Positions 35,101 through 44,466 of a stretch of DNA of 64,000 nt are shown here, piece after piece. Location: contig JABACO010000006.1 of the NCBI GenBank assembly GCA_013339895.1, positions 4,760,711 through 4,824,710 of the forward strand, read 5' to 3'. The notes under the pieces were generated by a model. It worked only from the letters and a program-made list of their open reading frames with translations. It searched no databases and was not told the DNA's origin. The position numbers were made by a program, and so were the translations under genes. Positions within the stretch are counted from its first letter, which is position 1, and each line of letters begins with the position of its first letter. The stretch is from Ephydatia muelleri. Lineage: Eukaryota > Porifera > Demospongiae > Spongillida > Spongillidae.

Positions 35101-36264
35101 CCAGTCCAAACGAAGCTTACACAACAAATCACGGCCCAGCAAGGGAAGTTGCTTGTCTGCATTTTCCACAACGATGAAGCAGCCTTCTGCTGACTGGTTT
35201 TCGATCGAAACCCTTGCTCTCAACTCTCCCAAGGTAGGAAGGATGGTTCCATCGTATTGACGGAGCACTATTGACGTTGGTTGCAGATTTACTTGTTTCA
35301 GCTTTTGCCTGTACGTCCTCGCTGGAATTGTGGATACTTCTGCTCCTGTATCAACTTCGAATTTTACTATACTACCATTGATGTCCACATCAGCAGTTAG
35401 CTTGGGATATCTATCCCTATTAGCTACTCTATGTACACATACTGGCGCCTCTTCATCACTGGTTTGGCAATCACTGAGGTCCTCATCTGGTTCCACTAAA
35501 TGTGCCTTACGAGCTGCATGACGTGTATCCCCCTTGTGACGTCCTGCTGACAACTTGCTTCTACATACTCTGGATAGGTGACCCAGTTTTCCACAGGAAT
35601 TGCAGGTTTTATCCTTATGAAAGCATGTAGATGCTGAGTGGCCCGTTCCCCCACATCTGTAACAACTGTCCTTATTCTTGGAGGCGAACACTCTATGGGC
35701 AGCTGCATCGTCAAGTTTACTTTCTGCTGTAGAATTCCCTATTTCCCGTATACTCTGTGTCTCCTTATGGACAACTTCCATTGAACGACTTTTATCCAAG
35801 GCTTTTGCTAGCGTCAAATCACTTATGCACAGCAGCTCCTGTTGTATGCGCTGGTCCTTTAGACCACAGACAAATTGATCTCTCAACGCCGTATCCAAAT
35901 ACGCCTCAAACTTGCAGGTCTTCGCCAAGCTGCGTAGCTGAGACATATATTCTACAACACCTTCGTCGTCTCTTTGGAGGCGCTTAAAAAAACGATATCG
36001 CTCTGCTATCTCAACTATTGCAGCACTGGTTTGACTTTTAAGTTGAGCCACTATCTCGTCAAGGGAGAGTTCGGAAAGTTTCTTTGGGCTCACCCAGGTC
36101 TTTAGCTTCAGATACATCGTCTGCCCAATCCTTGTGAGGAATAGCGCCTTTTGTTTTCCTTCAGTTATGCCATGGGCAATGCAAAAATAGTCGAATCGCT
36201 CTTTATAGTCATCAATCTGCTCTAACGTTGGGTCAAACGGTTCTACGCCACGTGAAAGTTCCAT
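32155..36264 (-). CDS. gypsy gag-pol polyprotein (single ORF)
   Basis: About 1369 residues from the first ATG at 36264; the frame is open up to the LTR. Order: gag capsid-like helices; two CCHC zinc knuckles (CYRCGGTGHSASTC and CNSCGKLGHLSRVC, around residue 215-250); aspartic protease VDTGAEVSTIP; reverse transcriptase with PFGIATAPAMWQ and the YYMDDILV catalytic box; RNase H with VYCDASSYGVGACL and TDHKPL; integrase with an HHCC finger (HQGHIGISRMKAL ... CDQCK) and core motifs VDAYSKWPEV, VSDNGPQFTS and NGLAENMVK; and a Ser/Thr/Gly-rich tail. No stops or frameshifts and all catalytic motifs present, so it may be active. No separate envelope gene is seen. Confidence 0.93.
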   Translation of the reverse strand: MELSRGVEPFDPTLEQIDDYKERFDYFCIAHGITEGKQKALFLTRIGQTMYLKLKTWVSPKKLSELSLDEIVAQLKSQTSAAIVEIAERYRFFKRLQRDDEGVVEYMSQLRSLAKTCKFEAYLDTALRDQFVCGLKDQRIQQELLCISDLTLAKALDKSRSMEVVHKETQSIREIGNSTAESKLDDAAAHRVFASKNKDSCYRCGGTGHSASTCFHKDKTCNSCGKLGHLSRVCRSKLSAGRHKGDTRHAARKAHLVEPDEDLSDCQTSDEEAPVCVHRVANRDRYPKLTADVDINGSIVKFEVDTGAEVSTIPARTYRQKLKQVNLQPTSIVLRQYDGTILPTLGELRARVSIENQSAEGCFIVVENADKQLPLLGRDLLCKLRLDWSKMLRSNKADSSRIHAIHSVNLLNEFPDVMDEKLGLLKGTKAEIQLKEGTVPVFCKYRPVPFALREQVEEMIRQQVKEGELEPVERSDWAAPIVIARKKDGNIRICADFKMTINPHLCPKTFPLPTVDEMFSTLAGGEYFSKIDLARAYKQMEVLESHRPLLTINTHLGLFRYCRLPFGIATAPAMWQKAMSLVLQGCKKVVYYMDDILVTGKTRQQHEQNLRAVFQRLQQYGLRVNLPKCRFFQESLEFLGHNVSSEGIRPTKERVEGIQNAAVPRNKSELKSFLGLMTYNARFLPALSSVLHPLYQLLKKDEKWGWTACHEKAFKEAKRLVCEVVTLVHYDVEKPVKVYCDASSYGVGACLVHVIGGQEKPIAYASRTLSQAEMKYAQIEREALAIVFAVKKFHQYVYGREFVLVTDHKPLCTIFGHDKGIPTLAAARMQRWAIILGAYQYKIEYIPGSENVCADCMSRLPAQATVAKGNDILAMDVSSLPVTATDISKGTRTDKDLSTVLQFVRHGKWPSSLAESYKPYFRRQNELSCQDDCLLWGQRVIIPKSLRHKLLEELHQGHIGISRMKALARSYIWWPELDKDIEDLAASCDQCKRVASMPELAPRHPWQYPSAPWDRVHVDFGEWNKRHFLVMVDAYSKWPEVRVMSSTTSQYTIEVMQDIFATHGFPRILVSDNGPQFTSKEFSEYLAHNGVLHRRSAPYHPSTNGLAENMVKNVKQWLSKQNWDVRVGVSLSEFLRTYRNVPHSTTGRSPAQIVFGRALRTRLSFVLPCMSERVREQLQPQEGLPVPRLFIPGARVWIRDFRPNAPYKWMPGTILSTVGLLHYTVSTQGGSQRKVHVDHLLSRSESLVQDFPDVPQETTDVTEQFDPCTTRKPLTPLQGNTQPRAAQQEATDVTTTGPPGSDLQPRSSLGRTVEKTRDIGRPETGTTGTRGIVGPETDTTGTTQESHMSPPRRHSTRPSRPPRRLIEEL

Positions 36265-36285
36265 TCTGTACACCCTCGTCGCCAC

Positions 36286-36402
36286 TGTTATGTTCTAAGA
36301 GAGCTCTCACAAAGACACCATGACTATTACAAAAGAGCATAATGCAATCGCAATGCGCATGCGCGTACAGATATGCATATACATATACAATAAGATACTA
36401 CA
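36286..36402 (-). repeat. 5' LTR of the gypsy element
   Basis: 117 bp, unusually short for an LTR. In element orientation it starts TGTAGTATCTTATTG and ends GAACATAACA. The adjoining GTGGCGACGAGG offers a possible TGG-starting primer site. Confidence 0.85.
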
Positions 36403-36530
36403 CCCTCCCTCCCTCCCTCCCTCCCTCCCTCCCTCCCTCCCTCCCTCCCTCCCTCCCTCCCTCCCTCCCTCCCTCCCTCCCTCCCTCCTCCCTCCTCCCT
36501 CCCTCCCTCCCTCCCTCCCTCCCTCCCTCC
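36403..36530. repeat. (CCCT)n microsatellite, right part
   Basis: Continuation of the tract split by the gypsy insertion. It runs up to the exon-11-like segment at 36542. Confidence 0.9.
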
Positions 36531-37164
36531 TTGTGCTCAAGGTATGCCTCACACTGACTGCCCAACGCATGAAGGCCAATAACTGTCTGGTCCATACACT
36601 GGAGGCAGTGGAGACATTGGGAAGTACCTCTGTCATCTGCTCCAACAAGACAGGGACACTCACAGAGAACAAGATGACTGTGAGTGAAATAATGACTTAC
36701 CATTTCTGAAATTGTACATTAATTGGCAGGGAAAGCATGTATTTACTACATGTATTACAGATGGTGTGTGTGTTGTATGTGTGTGTGTTGTGTGTGTACA
36801 CATGTGCCTCCTGTGTGTATGTGTGTTTGTAAATAGTATGTGGACTGTGTAAGGGTATGCATGAGTGCATGCGTGCATTAACATTATGCACATGTGTGTA
36901 TCATAAATAGATGCATAATACATTTACATTAAGTACAGTTGCGTCTCGTACATGTACGCACCATACATGCAGGCACAGAGTTGGTGTGCATTTAAAATAC
37001 TTCAATGAGGAGAAAAACATGTTTAAAATGCCGATGAAATTGAAAGATGCACCCAGTAAGTTTTGCTTCTCAATACAGCCCACCTGTGGTACGGGGGAGT
37101 GGTTCACAATGCAAGTATCCATCCTGATCTTCGCCCTCCCAACACCAATAATCTACTCCCAGAG

Positions 37165-37187
37165 CCCCCCCCCCCCCCCCCCCCCCC
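37165..37187. repeat. poly-C tract
   Basis: Expanded C run inside the exon-12-like segment of the ATPase duplicate. It replaces the Ser/Pro/Gly repeat present in the main gene. Confidence 0.75.
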
Positions 37188-37227
37188 TCTCAAAAAGGGG
37201 GAACTCCAGAGAGAAGATGGGTAAGAT

Positions 37228-37820
37228 AAGTATCTTATTAACTTACGATAATAGTTGACCAGACCAAGAAATGATTGCAGCTCACCAAGATCAGTTGGAG
37301 GGGGAGCATTGAGAACCGCTTGAACCTTCTCTGAACTGGTATGCATTCCTTCCTTGTCGATCGCCTACCCCAGGTATTCTACTGATTCCTCCAAGAATCG
37401 ACACCTCGATAGATTGACTTTTAACCCAGACTCTCGGAGTCGGAGAAACACCTTCTGAAGGTTTGCAACTTGCTTCTCAGTTGTGGACCCAGTTATCAAA
37501 ATGTCATCAGCATAATAGATAACTCCAGTCAAACCTTGAAGTATAGTGTCCATGGCTTTTTGAAAAACAGCGGGTGCTGAACTTGCACCAAATGGTAGAC
37601 GATGATACTGATATAGCCCTTTATGTGCGTTGATCACCAGGTACTGCTTGACCTCCTCATCCAGAGTCATTTGCAGGTACGCATCAGCCAGATCTATTGT
37701 TGTGAATTGTTCTCCACCTTCTAGAGATGTGGAAAGGTCTTCTGCCTTAGGTAGTGGATATTGCTCCACCTGAAGCTTTAGGTATTGTGTTTTTGGACCT
37801 ACCTCCAGTCTCTCAAGCAT
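37228..37820 (-). pseudogene. older gypsy reverse-transcriptase fragment
   Basis: Minus frame 37820-37365: YPLPKAEDLSTSLEGGEQFT, DLADAYLQM, HRLPFGASSAPAVFQK and the catalytic YYADDILITG. After a stop it continues at 37346-37228 with the thumb/connection SEKVQAVLNAPPPTDLGELQ SFLGLVNYYRK. Clearly diverged from the intact element (YADD instead of YMDD). Confidence 0.85.
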
Positions 37821-38440
37821 GGCCGCCTCACATATTCAATGATGGGCTCACTTTATCTGGTTACTGCTATACTATTCAGTATAACCCCACGGCTCAACAT
37901 GGGAATGTGGATGCGTTATCCAGACTACCACAGGCCACTGATACCGATGCGCTGTGTTTGGAACAAGATGCATGTGTATGCTGTACAGAGAGCTGTGAAA
38001 AGTTATCTATCACAGCCAAGGACATCCACCAGGACCCCTCTTTTGAGTCAGGTTCTGCACTACACTGTACATAGTTGGTCTAATGGAGAATTCCCTGCAA
38101 ACAAACCTGATACCTTTTAATTTCCATCAACATGAACTACAATGACTGCCTACTGGGGCATGCGAGCCATAATCCCAGAAAGATTTCATCAGCAGGTGTC
38201 ATCAAAGTCATCCTGCTATTGTTCAGATGGAATCTATGCCAAGATATATGTCTAATGGCCGGGGATTGACCACGATATTGAGGCCTTAGTAATAGGCTGC
38301 GTCTCTTGCTATCAGAGTAGAGATTGTCCTCAGACAGCCCCTTTACACCCCTGGGGGTATCCCCTGCAATTCTTGGCATATAGGTTATAGATTTCGCGGG
38401 CCCTTTCTGTGGTCATATGTGGTTCATTGTAGTGGATGCT
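37810..38440 (+). pseudogene. gypsy RNase H end and integrase fragment, opposite orientation
   Basis: The plus strand reads YCYTIQYNPTAQHGNVDALS RLPQ (RNase H C-terminus, 37857-37930). It continues through an integrase N-terminal finger remnant near 38150-38330 (a WWPGIDHDIEALVIGC-like segment with its leading residues damaged, then CVSCYQSRDC). It lies back to back with the RT fragment, so the element was inverted internally. Many stops. Confidence 0.7.
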
Positions 38441-38774
38441 GGTCAGGGGTTGTTGCCATGATTAAAAAAACCACGACCAAGATTGTACAAGCATCAATGT
38501 TTAATCTCCCACAATCCTTATGTAAGGATGGCCATCCTTAAATAAGAATGATTGTCGATTTCTAAAGGAATGAAGCACACTTGGTGTATGTACATGTACC
38601 TTCAATTGCAGTTGTAGGGTGCTGGTAACAAGGGGTCAACGATGTTAAAACACACTGGTAGTTGCGAGCTCGTTGTCTATCCGTTACAGGCCTTTATGGA
38701 ACATATAGTATAAAATGAAATTCCTGAGTGTTATCAAATGCGCTGGAGGAAAACCCTTTGCCTACATAAATAGA

Positions 38775-38966
38775 AAGAACAAATTGATATAAGGTATATA
38801 TGGTCACTCCCAAGTACTCAGTAAACACCTAGCGATTTGTCGCCATACAGGATTGTACGTTGCTGCAAAAAGCGATCCTGTATAAATTCATGGCATCGAA
38901 TAGGCATTTACTGAGTATTTTTGGGAGTGACCATATACCTTTGAAACATTATACCAATTTGTTCTT
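38775..38966. mobile_element. hairpin MITE, ~190 bp
   Basis: Imperfect ends AGAACAAATTGATATAAGGT and ...ATTATACCAATTTGTTCT. The internal arms 'tatatggtcactcccaagtactcagtaaa' and 'ttactgagtatttttgggagtgaccatat' pair, around a small 'ggattgtacg..gatcctgta' core. It is non-coding and abuts the large palindrome. Confidence 0.7.
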
Positions 38967-38979
38967 CTTCATGAACGTG

Positions 38980-39797
38980 GGGTCAGTGTACCTTTAGAGC
39001 ACTCCACGTCCCAATCAGTCAAAATCATTGGAATATGATTTTATATCACGAAATTGATGCAAACCTCTAATTACTGGACCGCAAGTTTAGTCATTTGGAA
39101 TATGCGTCACCGCGCATATAAATATCTAAACTTCTAAACTTCAAATGGCCGAATGCTCAAACTTGTTTGGAATTTTACTACCTTGTACGATTCGGACTGA
39201 ATTCTATCCCCTCATTCCCAGTTGCCTTATTTATATTTTTACTTGGTTTTCGCTTTAAAAATCTAAATTTTAAACTCCCGATACTCAACGGTTCAAATAT
39301 TTAGAAATTTAGGTTTTTAGTTGTATCTCGCATATATATCCATCGTCCAAGCCTCGGTTAGAGACTTTGAAAATTTTCATGACTTTTGGTGCAAAAATCA
39401 AACTTGGTCGAGTTCAATCCCGAAGATGTCAAATCTGTTTATGTATTTGGTTTATCTATATCCTCGTCTGTCCGGTTCCAGGAACCCACGCCGCTGAAGT
39501 TAATTGGGCTGAAGCTTTGTGAGAATAAAAAAGAAGTACGCAAGCCTGAGCTAAACGGTTACGTGCCGGGTATACGCGGGCTTCAAAGTTAGTGCCAGTG
39601 GCATCGTAGCATTTTGTTGGTGAAGGCACACACTGATGGCTGCTATGCACATATGCATCCCTGTCACAGTTGTCTAAATAATCTATGGTTTTTCCAGCAA
39701 ACATGACAAGGAATGTGTGGGTGTGTGTATCTGTGTGTACATGTACACGTACAGGTTTGCATTTGCAAATGCAGCCAGCATTATGGTATGTAATGGT

Positions 39798-39894
<97 letters not shown>

Positions 39895-40984
39895 ACTATG
39901 TGTGCAAGGGGTTCATGTATTAATTTGTGGATTACTTGATTGGCTTACCTTTGGACTGTGGCCACACCCTCTTACATATTATGCTATCAGCTTGCTTTTA
40001 AAAAATGCAGTATTCCATGATGACCACACCCACCGAGCCCTCAATAATACTGTGGTTTGAGGAAATCAAATCTGGCCATGGTATAGCACTCGACATACGT
40101 GCCAATGCTCTGTAAGGCAATTTCGTTGCCTTACAGACTAAAAATCAAGCAAATGGATGCTTAATGCAGCTCATCCAGGATGGATGGGTTGTTGATATCT
40201 GATGGATAAACAACCTTGCTTGTATAGTACCTGCATTAGACCTTCAGCAGTAGTCAACTAGCTGCCACACCCCCTGCATGAGACAATCCATTCCATTTGA
40301 TGTATACTCTATCTACCCTCCAGGGATTGTTCCAGTTGTAGCCATTACCACTTGTCTTTGACATGCTTTTGGCTTAGACTACTAACCTAGTTTGTCTATA
40401 ATCTCATCACCTCTCTTTCCCACAACCATAAATACCTAAATATCGAACCTAATTTCCTACACAGCCATGCCAGAAATTATAGTAGGGGATTGGAAGTTGA
40501 TCATGCACGTTCGCTATACCTATGCACAGAACATCCGAGGTAGTGTTAATATTAATCACACCTCTGAATTTATGGATTTTGGTGAAGGACCATTGGATTT
40601 GGAGTTGTCTCTCTTACAAAGAAAGCCGAAAAGTTTATTGTAACTTGATCAACAAATAAATGTAGCTCTATGAATATGCCGAATTTGACAATGCAGTCTT
40701 TTTATGTTAGCCAAATTCATATCCGCTATTTTTTTTTGCTTCAAACTAGTGAAAGGATGGATTTTTTTTTCCTGGATAACTGCTCGCTACCTGTTAAAGC
40801 TTTAGTTTCTTTTTTGTGCTTTAAATTGTAGTATTGTGCATTGATGAAGGTTTTAACTTTTAAGAGTGTTCCTTGCCGGATGTTTTGCTGCAAGATCCTG
40901 AAAACATGATTTGTTACACAGGACACAGCTTGAAGTTGTGTTGTGTGGTTACTATAATGCAGCTTGAAACTGACGCCAATATTT
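38980..40984 (+). repeat. left arm of the palindrome
   Basis: About 2.0 kb. Its open frames (39386-39592 plus, 39456-39704 minus, 40741-40926 minus) are mirrored exactly or nearly so in the right arm and match no family I know. The GT tract spans about 39799-39893. Confidence 0.8.
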
Positions 40985-41000
40985 ATGTATACATTCTGCG

Positions 41001-41275
41001 ATAGAGAAAAGTGGTTCCCAACAAGTGTTCAAGTGTCCCACTTGTGAACAAAACATGAACATCCCAGTGGGAGGGGCCAGTGGTCTCCCTCAGAACCTCG
41101 ATCTTGGATATGAAGTGGAAGTAGCTGCTTGTGTCCAAGATTACAAGTAACAGTGACATATTTTTTTATGAATGTATAGATGGACGCAATGGTACACACT
41201 GTCATCTCATCTGCCCTGAACACCACAAGTGCAGCAGAAAGCTTTTCAAGCACACTGTAACAGTCATAGGCTTTC
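41001..41275 (+). pseudogene. captured TRIM-type RING/B-box gene fragment in the palindrome loop
   Basis: The plus strand reads QQVFKCPTCEQNMNIPVGGA SGLPQNLDLGYEVEVA (end of a RING finger of the TRIM/NHL type, about 41010-41130). A one-base shift follows. The next frame gives SKITSNSDIF, ECIDGRNGTHC and then EHHKCSRKLFKHTV (start and end of a B-box, middle deleted) to about 41265. The RING N-terminal Cys/His pairs are absent. It is a processed or truncated piece, not a gene on its own; stops follow. Confidence 0.75.
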
Positions 41276-41393
41276 ACTTTAGCTGGTCTGTGTACTGTGG
41301 AATTCTTCCTAGCCTAAATTTTGATCCACCCATGCCTGAAAACAAAATTAATTTTAAACCATAAACGTGACCCAAAATGTATATTGGCGTACT

Positions 41394-42470
41394 AAAATAT
41401 TGGTGTCAGTTTCAAGCTGCATTATAGTAACCACACAACACAACTTCTGTGTCTTGTGTAACAAATCATGTTTTCAGGATCTTGCAGCAAAACATCCGGC
41501 AAGGATCACTCTTAAAAGTTAAAACCTTCATCAATGCACAATACTACAATTTAAAGCACAAAAAAGAAACTAAAGCTTTAACAGGTAACGAGCAGTTATC
41601 CAGGAAAAAAAAATCCATCCTTTCACTAGTTTGAAGCAAAAAAAATAGCGGATATGAATTTGGCTAACATAAAAAGACTGCATTGTCAAATCCAGCATAT
41701 TCATAGAGCTATATTTATTTGTTGATCAAGTTACAGTAAACTTTTTGGCTTACTTTGTAAGAGAGACAACTCCAAATCCAATGGTCCTTCACCAAAATCC
41801 ATAAATTCAGAGGTGTGATTAATATTAACACTACCTCGGATGTTCTGTGCATAGGTATAGCGAACGTGCATGATCAGCTTCCAATCCCCTACTATAATCT
41901 CTGGCATGGCTGTGTAGGAAATTAGGTTTGATATTTAGGTATTTATGGTCGTGGGAACGAGAGGTGATGACAAACTAGGTTAGTAGTCTAAGCTAAAAGC
42001 ATGTCAAAGACAAGTGGTAATGGAACAATCCCTAGGAGGGTAGATATAGTATACATCAAATGGAATGGATTTACACATGCAACAATTGCAGGGGGTGTGG
42101 CAGCTAGTTGACTACTGCTAAAAGCCTAATGCAGGTACTATACAAGCAAGGTTGTTTATCCATCAGATACCAACAACCCATCCATCCTGGATGAGCTGCA
42201 TTAAGCATCCATTTGCTTGATTTTTAGTCTGTAAGCCAATGAAATTGCCTTACAGAGCATTGGCACGTATGTCGAGTGCTATACCATGGCCAGATTTGAT
42301 TTCCTCAAACCACAGTATTATTGAGGGCTCGGTGGGTGTGGTCATCATGGAATACTGCATTTTTTAAAAGCAAGCTGATAGCATAATATGTAAGAGGGTG
42401 TGGCCACAGTCCAAAGGTAAGCCAATCAAATACACCCACAAATTAATACATGAACCCTTGCACACATAGT

Positions 42471-42525
<55 letters not shown>

Positions 42526-43326
42526 ACCATTACATACCATAATGCTGGCTGCATTTGCAAATGCAAACCTGTACGTGTACATGTACACACAGATACACAC
42601 ACCCACACATTCCTTGTCATGTTTGCTGGAAAAACCATAGATTATTTAGACAACTGTGACAGGGATGCATATGTGCATAGCAGCCATCAGTGTGTGCCTT
42701 CACCAACAAAATGCTACGATGCCACTGGCACTAACTTTGAAGCCCGCGTATACCCGGCACGTAACCGTTTAGCTCAGGCTTGCGTACTTCTTTTTTATTC
42801 TCACAAAGCTTCAGCCCAATTAACTTCAGCGGCGTGGGTTCCTGGAACCGGACAGACGAGGATATAGATAAACCAAATACATAAACAGATTTGACATCTT
42901 CGGGATTGAACTCGACCAAGTTTGATTTTTGCACCAAAAGTCATGAAAATTTTCAAAATCACTTACCGAGGCTTGGACGATGGATGTATAAGCGAGATAC
43001 AACTAAATTTCAAAATATTTGAACCGTTGAGTATCGGGAGTTTAAAATTTAGATTTTTAAAGCGAAAACCAAGTAAAATTATAAATAAGGCAACTGGGAA
43101 TGAGAGAATAGAATTTAGTCCGAATCGTACATTCCAAACAAGTTTGAGGATTCGGCCATTTGAAGTTTAGAAGTTTAGATATTTACATGCACGGTGACGT
43201 ATATTCCGAATGACTAAACTTCCGGTCCAGTAATTAGAGGTTTACATCAATTTCGTGATAGAAACTCATATTCCAAATATTTCAACTGATTGGGACGTGG
43301 AGTGCTCTAAAGGTACACGGACCCGC
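41394..43326 (-). repeat. right arm of the palindrome
   Basis: Reverse complement of the left arm. The CA tract spans about 42473-42523, roughly half the length of its partner. Mirrored open frames are at 41449-41634, 42619-42867 and 42731-42937. Confidence 0.8.
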
Positions 43327-43329
43327 ATA

Positions 43330-44340
43330 GTTGTAAGGGATTTTCAAAGCTGTTTATTCAAAGCTGGGAAAGTCTTGAACTCACCGAGTTTTAGGTTGAA
43401 ACACCCAGAGCCTGGATTTTGTTCGCCAAATCCATGCAACCTAGACATTTCTCACTTTTTCCTGTGCACAAGTATGTATGCTACAACATAGTCACAGGCG
43501 CTAGCGGTACACATGCCAACGGCACGTGCAGCTGACTCTCTGACGCGCGGTATAAAATTTGGGCGTAGCCCGTCCGGCCACGCCCAACATAAAGCCATTC
43601 AGACTTCCCAATCCATCGTATGCTTAGCGACGGACTGCCAGGCGCGTAGAATTGAATCTTAAAATGTACAAACTTTATTTTTTTATTTTTATTTTATTTT
43701 TTTAAAAAGAAGAAGCGATCGCTTCTAAAAGCAAATAAAATGTAAAGAGCTCCTTTCATTTATTGGCCTAGGTCCCAGTTAACACTTCGCAGCTGTGCAT
43801 TTATAGGGAGATCTGGGACATCAGTTACTAACGGCACCGTACATATGCCATATCATGTTCATTAAAACATATGAACTCACCAATATACCTAGTTAAATCT
43901 ATGATATGAACCCGCAATGCCCACATGCATCATGCTTAGTACAATAAGCAGTAACAATATATAGGTGTTAGAATTCACCTAAACCTACGGTTGAGGACCT
44001 AAACACTCGTCATATTCGGCGTACTACTAAACTCAGAACTCAGTAATTTCCGGATGTTGTTGAGACAGTGTTGATAAATTCGATACATTTAGTGGTGAAA
44101 ATTGGCTTAGTAGTCTGCCTACCTCCTTTATGAATATGCCGTTATTTGCGGGTTTTCCGCATAAAAGCAGATGTCCCCTGTAATCGAATACTGAATTTTG
44201 TGTGTTCAAAATTCCTTTTGTAAATGTGTAAACACCCATTAGACGTCGCGAATATATAGGATCGTTCTCTGGTACTGCTCGAATAAATATACGGAGTGTC
44301 GGATCGAGACAATCACTTGCCGTATAAATTATATCAGTGA
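43330..44340. other. intergenic, with a weak TATA-like site
   Basis: No certain gene. TATAAAAT at 43551-43558 follows a GC-rich patch and could be a core promoter. A perfect 16 bp palindrome with GCGATCGC core lies near 43710-43726. A minus-strand open frame occupies 44033-44473 (see findings). Confidence 0.35.
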
Positions 44341-44466
44341 ATGCACGGAGTGCGCGTACACGTGCACCAGTCATCGTGCGTGTGTCGACGTCTACCCCCT
44401 CTGTGGCTGCTATTTGTCTGCTTAACGCGCGCCTGCATGCTGCCAGCAAATATGGAGGACTGCCAA
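44341..44466 (+). CDS. candidate signal-peptide start of the sulfatase, out of frame by one base
   Basis: ATG 44341 opens a 42-codon frame with a basic then hydrophobic segment (RRLPPLWLLFVCLTRACMLP). It stops at TAA 44467-44469. The sulfatase frame lies one base over and is open back to 44426. A single extra base between 44426 and 44466 in this assembly, or a tiny intron, would make this the N-terminus. The family needs secretory-pathway entry, so a signal peptide is expected exactly here. Confidence 0.45.

Larger units (their letters stand above)
32010..36402 (-). mobile_element. complete gypsy-type LTR retrotransposon
   Basis: 4393 bp with LTRs at 36286-36402 (5') and 32010-32127 (3'). 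The LTRs are identical except for one A in a short A run. The ends are TG..CA. The flanks are CCCTC on both sides (32005-32009 and 36403-36407), a probable 5 bp target duplication, although the site is a CCCT repeat. One long gag-pol frame fills the interior. A purine tract (ggggggaggaaac) abuts the 3' LTR. LTR identity plus an open frame point to a very recent insertion. Confidence 0.92.
30867..37227 (+). pseudogene. partial, decayed duplicate of the Na+/K+-ATPase alpha gene
   Basis: This is colinear with 52741-56655. Recognisable pieces: exon-6-like 30867-30907 (donor GT mutated to AT), intron text near 30980-31020, exon-8-like 31437-31554 (118 nt, fully open: [18 protein letters not shown] ... 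FFSTDAVE, but acceptor AG changed to AA), the GT tract, a partial exon-11 start at 31841, a CCCT tract, exon-11-like 36542-36683, and exon-12-like 37079-37220. The A-domain exon 7 and the exons for M3-M4 (9 and 10) are missing. The phosphorylation motif reads CSNKTGT where the main gene has CSDKTGT, so the Asp that forms the phospho-intermediate is gone. A gypsy element interrupts it. It is non-functional as a pump. Confidence 0.85.
38980..43326. mobile_element. giant inverted repeat / fold-back element
   Basis: Left arm about 38980-40984 and right arm about 41394-43326 are reverse complements with few differences. The tips are GGGTCAGTGTACCTTTAGAG (left) and its counterpart ending ACGGACCC (right). 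The loop is about 410 bp. Each arm carries the same GT/CA microsatellite at different length. No target duplication is evident. Nested inside, 40481-41893 has P-like inverted ends (AGTAGGGGATTGGAAGTTGA). Confidence 0.85.

Noticed and set aside
39386-39592. 68-codon frame repeated in both palindrome arms
   Set aside because: Its duplication is explained by the palindrome itself; no motif, and an equally long antisense frame overlaps it.
43710-43726. GCGATCGC-centred perfect palindrome as a regulatory site
   Set aside because: A single 16 bp occurrence without context; probably chance.
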